DNA of 64,000 nt from Symbiodinium microadriaticum (taxonomy: Eukaryota; Sar; Dinophyceae; Suessiales; Symbiodiniaceae), in NCBI GenBank assembly GCA_001939145.1, contig LSRX01000296.1, positions 430,247 to 494,246 of the forward strand, read 5' to 3'. This document shows positions 51,489-63,100 of the stretch, piece by piece. The position numbers were made by a program, and so were the translations under genes. Position 1 is the stretch's first letter. Every line of letters begins with the position of its first letter. The notes beneath the pieces are model-generated. The model did not search any database. It was given only the letters and a program-made list of their open reading frames with translations, and was not told the origin of the DNA.

Positions 51489-54400
51489 GTGCCGGGGCCC
51501 CGAGCCTTTAGGGTTTGGAGTTTAGGGTTTATGAGGGTTCTAGAGTTTGGGGGAGGGGTTTAGGGCCACTCCACGGGGGCGCCTGGCCTTGGGGTTCCAT
51601 TCGGGGACTCTGTAAGGGTTCTTTCCGGGCTCCACAGAAGGCTGGTGGGTGGCTTTGTGGTGTTTAGAAAGTGTTGTCTGGTTTTGCTTGGATATCTCCT
51701 CCGGTGCTGTTGGCTGAGCACCCTCAAGGTTTATCAGGCGGTTCAGGCAAATTTTGGGTTTTACCCGAAACCCGAAAGACCCGCCCTTTATGCGCCCAGG
51801 TGCTCATGCACGCGCCGACTGACGGGTGAGGCCGGCAGCTCAAATGCGTGGTACGGAGTTGTCTACGTTTTCTTCTAATGGTCCGTCCACATCCGCAACA
51901 TGGTATCACCCAAAGGCATCTTTCTAGGCATTCAGGCCCGTGTCTTCACCAGCCCGATCCCGAAACCCTAGAACAAAACTGTAAACCGGAAGCCCTGAAC
52001 CCAGGAACGGGCTGTGAAGCAGCTTCTGAAGTCCCGGATGAAGGCACGTCCGTTGTTGGGGATGTTCTCGGCGTCGCCCTCTCTTTCTCTCGGCGCCCGT
52101 CTACTAAAGTCATTTGATTTCAGGGTTTTTTCGAGGTGAGGATGTCTTTACGGCCACCATAAGAGTTGCTTTGAGGGTACTGTAACGATTTCTCTACGGG
52201 TGCTAGTGCTAGAAGGGTTTAGCGCTCAGAGGTTTGAATGAGTAGTCAATTAGTTATGGTTTCCTCTCAGAGTCCTCACGTAGATATACACCAACACCAA
52301 ATTTCTTAAGTTTTCGCTAGAGCGGAGTAATTGACAAGAAATAAAAACACAACATTCGTAATCCTCGAGGCCATAATGCTACACGAGCCAACTTCATCGA
52401 ATTTTCGAAAACAGTTGTAACATTACGATAGTTTATGTCTAATTGAAGGAACCGGCTGCGATTAAGCACCCCTGGAATTGTTTTTGCAAGACGGAGCTCT
52501 ATTCAAATCATTTTGGGCGCATGTTGCATGTGGTAAAGGAGCCGTTACAAGATGCCCAAGCCCCTGAAACCGAGACCCTACATGCCAAACCTCAAACCCA
52601 AGAACCCCCTACAGCCCAAGCCGTTACGCTGTACCAAATGCCCTAAGCCCTACAGATGAATACCCCCTCGGAGGACGGCGGCAACGATGTGCTGAACGAG
52701 CTGGAGATCCTCGCCACGCGCGGCCGCCCAGGGAGAGCTCGAAGATCGGAGGGCCTATAGGGCTTTTGATATGTGAAGCATGTAGCGTATCTTTTGTTAT
52801 GTCTTGTGTTTTTGTGTTTTTGTGTTTAAGGTCTAGGGCTTCAGGGTTGGGTGCTGGAGGGAAGCCCACGTTGAAGCCTCGGGTTCACAGCAGTTCTGGC
52901 GATCGAAGGCGGGGAAGCTGAGACCCCCCAAAAAAAACGAGGCCCTGAGAGCCCTAAGGCGCCTCACAGGCCATGGAAGCCCTGAGCCGTTAGGATGTCT
53001 GTGCGGGTCGAAGAGCCTAATTTGCTGAGGTTCAAGGGGTTCCAGGTTGGTGAGCTTGTGGGGAGGGACTGATCGCCAGGCTCGACCATCCCAACGTGCT
53101 GAAGTTCTACGAGTCGGAGTCTCGGACATGTCGTCGGAGGGAGGGTCTGGCTTTGGAACTTCGACTGGACGAACTTTAAAGGTTAAGGTTTCGGGCATCT
53201 GCAAAGGGTTTTTAGGGGTTTGGGGGGCTTCGGAGTCGACCTAACATGGGAATCCAAGTACTCAGATTTTATTGTAGGTTGCCTTATGTTCGTTCTAAGA
53301 GAGTTTACGTCCCCGCCGAAACCGTGTTTTATTTGTCAAGGCTCCATTGAGTGCTACCACAGGGATGCCCGTCGTTTACTCTGGTGAAGCTTGAAGCCTT
53401 AAACCTCAACTGGTAGTGAGCATAAGCCCATGTGCGTAAGAGCTTCTTCAAGTCAATGTACCCTGTTCTCTCCCCAAGAGATATCTAGAATTGTGACTAC
53501 TCGCAGGTAGCATTGAATGCTATTCAACGAAAGTTAGAGGCCACCCAATCCGTCAAAACGTCTTCGTCAAAGCCTGACACATCGTTTGCGTAGACGGTGT
53601 AAAATGCCTTTCCAGCCGAACAGTTCCAAAGGCCAATCCAAACCGGTATTCGCTTCTTGTGAAAGATACCCCAGACCCTAACCCCTTGGAAGCCCGAGCC
53701 CCAATCGCATAGCTCCTTGAAATCGATGAGGTTCTTCGAAGATGACCTGGCCGTGCTCGCGGTGACGGAGCTTTGCGGAGAGGCCCATGTGCAGTTGGAG
53801 CTTCGGGAACGTAGGGTCTAGGCTTGTTGTTTGTGGAGATAAAAGGGGATTCTCTCAGATTCCGGTGGTTGCATTTCGAGGCGAAGCTATTTGCCCAGAA
53901 CTCGTTGTGCTGTTCCTGGACGTCTCCGCGCATTTGTAGTCCCGCCACTGTACCGGCCAGATCCTACCCTCAACGCGAAACCTTGAACCCTGAACACTGA
54001 ACTCTAACTTTCTCCGATATGCATCTTGTGGACTCCTATGGGCGGATGGAGAAAGTGCTCCAAGAAGGATTGCAACCCCGTTTCAGCCCCCCCCCACCAC
54101 CCCCCTCTCCCCCAGTCCTGGGATGTTTGGGGCGCCAGGGTGACTTCTCGTCTCTGCTGCCGCGGGGCACCGTCGAGGAGAGCTTCCCCCAAACATCCAA
54201 ACATCGCCCGCCTGATTCCGATTCCCAAGGAACCTCGAAACTGAAGCCCTCAAAACCCTCAACGAATAGGATGAGTCTTCATCGTAGCGCAACAGGTATG
54301 ATGGTGCTAACCCAAGACTCCCCGAGAATCCGTCCAAAGTGTTGAGCTTTCGGGGGTTTTCCGCGTATTCAGTCTCCTACAAATCCGCGCATCATGAAAG

Positions 54401-56994
54401 GCTCGTTACCTTGGTCACATGTTCACGAGGCCGTTTCGTTCCCTACAGTGCCCTACAGGTTGAGCTCCCCGACCCTGAACACTGATCCCCGAAGCCCTCG
54501 TGTGCTGAAGCCCCTACTGCCCGTAACCCTTCCCTTCTACTAACCACCGGGCCGCAAAGGCACAAAGCGCCCTAGACCCTAGAGCCTTAACCCCCCGGTA
54601 CAAGCCTAAACCAAAAACCCTCGTCCAGCTCTGAGGAGGATGTGAGGCTCCTGCACCGAGCTTAGCCGGATGACGGTAGGTTTGTGCCGTAGCGGGATTT
54701 TTGCAGGTCTCTATCCGTATCCTTTTCCGCATTCTAACAGAGTTTTTCATAAGGCTTTGCGATTGTTTTGCATAGGCAAAAGTACGGTGTTCTTGAGGTT
54801 TGGAGCTCGTGGAGCACCACGAAAAGCAGTTTACTCTGCTCATCATCCACGTTTTGAACCTATGCCTATATGCGTTTACCATTCCATCCAGCTGTTTGAG
54901 GATGGACAGCCATGTTATGCGTACTTGCACACGAATCGAAGCACATCTCCAAAGTTCTCTTCCGACGATGTAAGTAGGGGAGGGTCTGTGGGGTACTTCT
55001 TGATCTTCGTGGTTCTCTCCAGTCCTTTCAAAGCGACATCACGCTGCAGGGCGCCTGGCCCTGCTTGAAACCGAAGCCCTAAACCCCAAGCCCAAAGCCC
55101 AAATCCGGGACCCGAGGTACAGGGACGTGATGCTAGGCCTGGCTTACTGCCACTCCTTCGGCATCGTCCATCGAGATCTCAAGCTCGCGAACTGCGCCCG
55201 CCCCTGAGAGCCTCAAGCTTTGGCGTCCGGAGCTCCATGCGGTTTTTCAGAGTTCATTTATTGGGAAAGTCAAAACTCTCTGCGTGGGGTTGAGGGCTTT
55301 CGGGTTTCAGGTGCAGGGCACGGTGTGTGGGGTACTGAGCCACCTGAATCTTCGAGGTTTCTGACATTCGGGAGTTTACGGGTGTATGAGGGGGTTTCAA
55401 GGGTTTAACAGGGTTTAGGTATAAGTGGTTTTTGGAAGGGTTTAGGGGTCTTGGAGTCAGGACGCAAACGGAAACTCGTTGCATGGTGGTTTTGAAAGCT
55501 GCACGCTCCGTTTGCAGCGATGCTCCCGCGCAGGATGCTCTGTGCGAAAAGCCTTCAACACCCTGAGCCCTAAACCCAGGGCTTTCTCAGCAAAGGGCGA
55601 CTAGCGGAGAGGTAAAGGCGCCCGAAGAAGAACCCTGACTCCTAAACCTCGAAACCCTAAGCCCTAAGCCCCTAAATCCTAGACCCCTAAACCCTAAGCC
55701 CCTAACTCGCAAAAACTCCTAAACCCAAAAGCCCCCTACTGTAGTCCGCGAGAGCCCCAGGTGATCGCCCGAAGAGGTCCCAAGGACCGGGCGGTCGCGA
55801 AGATCATCGACTTCGGCCTCGCGGTGCGGGCCTTTTGGGAGGTCTAGGGTTCTGGAGTGTAGGGAGTGTTTTTTTTTTTTTTTGTCGGGCTTCGGGGGGG
55901 TTTTAGGATTTGAGGGCTTTCAGGTTTTTGGGTTTCAGGGTTTTACATCCTAAGATTTCCGGATTTCCAGGCTAGAGTATTCTGGGTGCTTTCATTCTAC
56001 AGTTAGATATCGGAAGAGATCTACGCATGATTCAAAAGCGGCTCAGGTTTTTCGTGGCTTTTGTGGGGGGCTTTGGGTGTTGGCTTGCGGCTCTAGGCTG
56101 TTCTGGGCTTTAGCCGCAAAGTCGCTAGGGTGCCGGTCTGTTTGGTGTTGTCGATCATTTCAAGGCTATGCCTTGCCTGTTCTGTGCATTGTTTTTGAGG
56201 GTTCCAGATGCAGTGCTTTGCTGTAATATAAGAGTCTGAATAACCGGGAAACCGCTGCTGAGGGAACACTATTCCTTAGGGTTCTATGTTATACCGGAAG
56301 GCCTGTTCTAGCCCTTTATTTATGGCCCTCATATTAGGTAGGATTGAGCTGCTGAAGGTTTGGGGCCCAGAGGTCCTCCAACCGGACCGAGACTGCTGAG
56401 GTCTCTCTCATGCTGCTACAGAGCGTCTAGTCGCCGTTTTTTGGTTTTGAAGCGATCTCCAAACCAACCCACGGGTTTGACGAAACCGCATACTTGAACA
56501 CCCTAAGCCCAAATTGAGCCCCAAACTCCCTAAGCCCTCAACCCAAAGCCCGACTTCGACCTTCTCTACACCCGGACCATGTAAGAACGTTGGAAAACCC
56601 TTCAAAAGAATCACAAACCCTTTTCACAACCGAGAAGCCCCCTTTCAACATCCATACAAACCCTGAAGCCCTACAGAGACCCTAAAACCCCGAATGATGA
56701 CCAACCTTATTCCTCAGGGCTCCTCCTTCTGCTTCTTCTTCTTTTTGTTGTCTTCTCGATGCTGTATTTGCGGAATTCCTACCGAAACCCCTAAACCCTA
56801 AACCCTAAACCCTAAACCCTAAACCCTAAACCCCTAAACCCTAAACCCTAAACCCTAATCTCTAAACCCTAAACCCTAAAATCTACATCCTCGACCTGCG
56901 GCTTGTGCCTCCGGTTCCAGGTCCTCCGCCGGGAGGAAGACTGCGACGAAGAGTGGCTCTACGAGGAGGGGAGCGGTTTGCATCAAAAAATACA

Positions 56995-57034
<40 letters not shown>

Positions 57035-57076
57035 CATATACACACACATACATACCTACCTATATCTGTCTATCTG

Positions 57077-57113
<37 letters not shown>

Positions 57114-60100
57114 ATGGATGTTGGGCGACTGGGGATCGGAGGGTTCGGGGGGTGAGTAAAGCGCCAAAGTCTAAATCCAGCATCCCCGCACCCTCAAGCC
57201 GCTACGCCCTAAATCCCACAATCTCCCCCGACCAAGACACCAACCGAACACCTTAAGGCCCCATTGCGCACGAATCCTTACATCCCTCAACCCTAAACCC
57301 TCAACCTCGAACCCTAAACCCCAAACCCGCCAAGCCGACTGAAGCCCTAAGCCGGAAGCTGGGCAGACTTGCGGCACGGCCGCCTTCCAAGCTCCGGAGG
57401 CCCGGCTTGGGCTTTGCTTGAGAGCCCTAAAGAGGCTCGCAGGACCCTAAACCCCAAACCCTTAAGCCACCTGGTAGAACTTGAGAGGCTTTGAGGCCCT
57501 TCTTGGATATTTTTTCCGGAGCCCTGGAGCCCGGGACTCCGTAAGTCCGCAGTCCATGGCCGCGATCCTTTCAGGATTTAATAGGGTTTTTATGGGTCTT
57601 GTAAGGCGTTGTAGGGCTTTGTAGGGTTTTGGGAGGTTTCATGGGGCTCTGTGGCGGTGCTTTTGTGGGGTCTAGGATTCTGAAGAAGAGAAGCCTCAAC
57701 CCAAAAGGCCCTACAACTCAAACAGAAGACTGTCCAATCCTTCCATTGGAATTTTTGGCAGGTCCTGCGGCGAAGCTACGGCGAGAAGTGTGACGTCTGG
57801 CCTGGCTGCTCGGGTCGTGCTTGTATATCATATTATATTACACTATATTATATTATACTATATTATATCATGCTATACTATACTATATTATACTATGTTA
57901 TAGGATATGAGCTGACCAGGCCTTGTCGGTAGCTCCTTGGGTTACAAGCCTATGCTGCGAGGGGGGCGCGTAAGGTTCGGGTCGTGGGAAGTGAGCCAGC
58001 CCTACAACCTTGCCACTGAAGCCTCCAGCAGCCAAAGGCCATAGGCATCGAACCGACCTGAACCCAAAGCGAAGCCTTCCCAGAGGTCCTTTGGCATCAT
58101 GGTCTTGATGCAGGTCAAGGCTCGAGAGCTTCGTCCCTGGAAGCCTTCATCCTCAAAGGACCCCTGACCCCAACGGCTGCACGGAGATGTCCCCCTGCGT
58201 ATCTCGTTCTTCGCCCAAACTTGGGGAAATCGGCACGGATGTGAGATGTCCTTGCATCAGTCTACTTTCCCTGTGCAATTGTGAGTTGTAGCCCAAGGCC
58301 TTTGAACTGAGCCAGCCCAAAAGGGAACTGTAGTATCATATGCGTTCATGCACAGCCCAGTTAATCAGTTCCTCCGTACATCAAGGCCCTTAATGCTCTA
58401 ATGTACACTGAGTTTTTGGGCCCGACAGTCTTTATTTTATGGGGGTTTCGCGGCCAAAACTCTCCGAAACCCCAAAAGCGGCAGGGTTCCGACAACGACC
58501 CTGCCCAGACCGCGAGCTGGTGCGATCCCCAGCTTCATGACATCGACATCGTGCCTTGGTGCGCTGTTTTTTCATGCATGAACCGGGACAAGAAGCCTTT
58601 GCAGAAGCCCTATGCACGAAGCTTTCACACGAGCTTGGAAACCCTGAAGTCCCAGAGGTCTGAGCGCTACGAGAAGCTGGAGCTGTACCTGGACCCTGCA
58701 GTCTAAGTAGCCTGGGCGTTGGAATGATTAGTTGTTTAGAATCCTTACGAATACTACTCTACCATAAAGTATCCCACAACATTGTTCTAACTGCTCAAGC
58801 CTCTCTATCTTAGAGAGTTTGCCTCTTGAGTTTGAGGTCTTTCTGTTTTGAGGGTGCCGAGGCTGGTTTAAGGGTTTCAGGGTCGATTTTTCGGGTGTGC
58901 GGGGGTTTAATTTTAAGGGTTCTCGTCAGGGTTCCAGAAAGCTCTGTGGGGTCTTAGGGTTCAGGGTTCAATTCTTTCGATTTGTTTGGGGTTGGGGGCT
59001 TGGGGTTCGGTGTTGCGCGGGGGGAGGCTCTCAGATGTGACAGCTGAGGCTTCAGGCTTTCGAGCTGTAGCTAGGGGTAGGCCTTTGGGATCGTTCATGT
59101 CGTCCCTTAGTTACTTGGCCTAAACGAAGCTTCTTGACCACTAGTTTCAGAGGCTTCAACGTGCCAACTCTTGTATTTCGGGACGGCTCTGGTGGGATTT
59201 GGGCCCCCGCCATTGTCTCTGACGCAAAGCGCGGAGTTTAAACAAATAGTACCTTAGCACATACTTGTTTGTCCCTTGTAGCAACCAGAAACTGAAACCC
59301 CCGTAAGCTCCAAGCGCAGGACGCGATGTCCCAGGAGCTGGGCGGCAACAAGGCATTCCGGCTGGCCTGGGGGCCAAGGAGAGAGACCGAGATCCGAAAA
59401 GATTTCTTTTGAGTCTTCGGGTTTAGGGCTACGGGTTTGGGGTGACGGGTGTAGGGGGGGGGTTTAGGCGTTTGGGGTTCAGGGTTGAAGGGCTTAGGGT
59501 CTCGGGTCTACGGCTTAGGGTTTACTGCGTCAAAGCCTCCTTAGCCCCTCAACTCGAAAAGCCACGCAAAAACAACTGAACAACTCGGCACTGGACGCAA
59601 ACCTGTAAACCTTTGCGACCAAATCTCGAGCAAGGCACAAAGACTGCTACGCCGGGATGTGACAGAGCGACCCAGTGCACAGGCGTTGGGCGGAGAGCCT
59701 TTCATGTTTGGTGTGCTTAAGGGCTTCCGCAAGTGACATTGCAGGTCATGGTGGAGTTGGCGAGTGTGTGAGTCTAAGTGTCCTTTAGAGCTTTCGTGGT
59801 TTCGATGCATGTTTCGAGGAGCTTCACAGCATTTGAGCAAGGTTATCGCGTTTCTAGTATCTCGGAAAGGAGAAGAGGAGAAGGTGCCTCCGCCGGAGGG
59901 TTGCCGGTGGTGGTTTAGGTTTACGAGGTTTCGGTTTCGGGTTTGGTGCCGGCAGATGATGAGCAATGGCAACACATGTCGCACTAATGGCGGCAGAACT
60001 GAGAACACGTCTGCGAATAGCTACAGCAACAGGAGTGACCATCCATAGCCTGCATACTACTACCAGTTCGAACACTAATACTCAGTATACTAGCTGTAGT

Positions 60101-63100
60101 AGGGCTACAAAGCAGTCAAAGAACACTGTGCAATCTTTCATACGACTCGTTTGCAGGGCAGAGCAATGTCTTATACAGCCTTCGTGGAGAGGCCACAGTC
60201 AAGAACTCATCAGGAAGATTTTACAGGACCTCAAAAAACCCTGCCGTCCAACCAACTCTGAAACCACATGCTCTAAACCCTGCAGCCTAAACCCCTGAAC
60301 CCCTCACCAAACCCCTGTGGCCCAACACCCGGAATCCTTGAACCCTGAAGGGCAAGTCTCTGTCAAGATCCCTAGCACGCTCTGATTTCCTTATACCTGG
60401 ACCCCAAAAGTATGTAGAATCATAGCCTTTTATGGGTTTTGGGCCATTATTTTACCTACTTTTGGGGGGTTTAGGTAATCCTTAAGGACACCTAAAAGGC
60501 AGCCCTGGAGAGTTCGTGGCTCCGGCCCGGGATGCCCAGCGCTCCCTGTGGTTTCGTTTTGGGGCAATTCGGGGTCTTTGGGTTTTTAGAGGTTTTCAGG
60601 GTTTTGGGGTTTTAGGATTTTAGGGGTCCAAGTACTACGAATCCTGCTTACCCGGATTTTTATACGTTGTACATGAAACTTGAAAGCTTTTCGAAAACAC
60701 CTTTTTTGGGCTTCGCTGCTTGTATTTTAGGGTTGAGGGCGTACCCCAACCGAAAACGTTCAAACACACACCCTAGAGAGGAGTGCAGCACTTCAGAGTT
60801 TAGGTGCAAGAGACCCTGGAGCATGTCGAGCATTTGTTGGTTTGCTAAGACCAATAGCAGTCACAGTCACAGTCACCATCCTAACAGTGTCACTAAACGC
60901 AGCAATAGCAATGACAAACGAAGTTTCGTCCCGAGTCCAGACTTCAAGCGTCCTGAACTCAAGGCCCCCTTGCGCTGCGGGTCTTTCGCCCGATAAGACA
61001 GGGAACCGTTGGGGCTTTAGGACGTTAGGATGGCTGCAGCCCTACCCCGGCTCCCAGGACTTGAAACCGTACCAGGCGAAGGGTTGAAGGTTGATTGGAG
61101 ACTTGGGCCTCGTCTCCCTTTCCTTCCGCCCCGCAGTCCGCCAAGCGTCCGAGCGCAAGAGGCGGGGCGTGACAAGCACGGGGCAGCTCTCTGAAACGAG
61201 GAGCTTAGAAGTAACAGCCTCAGCAGCTCCAAATCGCCGGCGCTAAGCCCATAACTCCGCATCCGAGCCCCAGACCCCAGTCTTCATCCGACGCTGCCAG
61301 TGGAAGGGTTTTGGCTCGGATTGTGATGTTGAGGGCTTTCCGGGTTGAACGCCTTGGACATGTTGCATTGCTTTGAGATCTTGTGTCCAGGAATCTGCAA
61401 AGCATACGCTCTTCGGTTTCGAGTTTAGCTGCGTTGGGAGTCGACGAGACTTTCTTTTTTGTGCAGTAAACAAGTTCTTGACCCCTCGGGTACTTTTAAG
61501 GTAGCTTGCCCAGCCTTGCAGGCAGCCCCAGATCGCCTGACACGCAAGGCGGGTTTCGGTTTTAAGTTTTGAGAGGTTCTTTGTTTTTTTTTGGTTTAGG
61601 GTTTAGGGCTTAGGTTTCGGGTATGGTGTTTGTGGCCAGATATGGGTTGGGTTTGTTTATTCCGGGGATCTAGGGCTTGAGCTCGGATTTCTCGAAGGTA
61701 GTGCAGTGGTTTCTGGGTTTGTGGGGTTTCTCTTGGGTTTGAATGGTTTTTCAGTTGGAAGCTTGGTTTTCGATCTCTTTTGGTTTAGGTTCAGAGTTGT
61801 TCGTGAAGTCCAGGAGGCACGGGTTAGTCTTTGGCTAGTGTGGGGGGTCCTCGAAGGACTACCTATAAGGGCTAGACAATGGAAGGATGCGGCAACTCAA
61901 CAATGTCGGCTTCGCATGGACCGTTACAGCAAGCGGGCAGGGTGACGAGATGAAGTACGGTTGATGATATAAATCCTGCATGACCCATAATAAGGAATAT
62001 ACCATAATTCCCATAGTTTAGGGTCCTTAAGGTAATGCTAAGGATATATATCATCAACAGTATGGATGGTGAAGCTCCGTTGACTGGAAGCATGGCGGCG
62101 CCGAAGGGGGGGGGCGGCCCGAGTCATGAAGCGACACAGGCCACGGAGCTCTGACGTGGCAAGGCCCGCTGTAAGAAGCCTTCCAAACAGCCTTCTGAAC
62201 GTGTTGAGGGGGAAGTGGGTGAATGGAATGGTTCTATAAGGTTACTATGCGGGTTCTCTTCGGGTTCTATGAGGTCTGAGATTCCTTGTGCAGGGTCTCA
62301 ACACATCTCCCTCTCGAAGTGCCAGTCTTGTGTCCCAAATCCCTGAACACGCTGGGTTGCCAATCGTCTGGTCGATCACGGCATGGAATTGCTAGGGTTC
62401 CAACCTTTGGAGGGGCGGGTAAGGGTAACTTAATGGTTTGTTAGCTGAAAGAGTCAGGGGGAGTTTCATGGACCTGGGTTTCTTCACATCCCCGGAGCTC
62501 CGAACCTGAAGCCCGGAGCCCCCGAAAAAGCCCGAATTGATTGAATTCCTGAGGCATCAACCGTTTGAAGCCCTAAAGCCCTATGTAACCCCCCCGTAAA
62601 CCCTACCCAACCCTCTTCTCAAGCCGGAAGCAACCCGACTAAAAGCCACCATGAAAACCTTGTGAGAACCCATGGAACCTTGAGCTGCAGGACCGGAGCT
62701 GCCTCCGCCGAAGCCTCTCGGCCTTCGCGAAGCTCTCCCCCTTCGACAAGGCTCCCGGAGGGCGCCGATCTTGGTCTTTGGCGCTCTTTGGTGCTCTTTG
62801 TGTGTGTGTGTGTGTGTGTGTTTGGTTTTTGAGTGGTTGTTTCTTGGAATTTTGCTTGCTGATTGTTGCTTTCATGGCTTGCTTGGGGCGCTGGGGTGCC
62901 AGGAGTGACGTTTGGAGAGGAGAGCTTTCGAGAAATGTTTATCCAGGTGAGAAGTTTGGCTCTTAGGGTCAAGATTTCAGAGTGTTGGGGTCACCTTGAT
63001 TGAGGCGTCTTATCGTCATCTGCTTCACCATCATAATCTTAATCATAGTCATGGTCATCGTCCGCGTCGTCGTGGTTGTCGCAGCAGCGATAGGAGCAGT

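Noticed and set aside
54186..54220. Kinase-like 'KHPNIARLIP' reading
   Set aside because: It resembles an alpha-C/beta4 motif but lies in a different frame right after exon C6, where that motif has already been supplied by C4; taken as chance.
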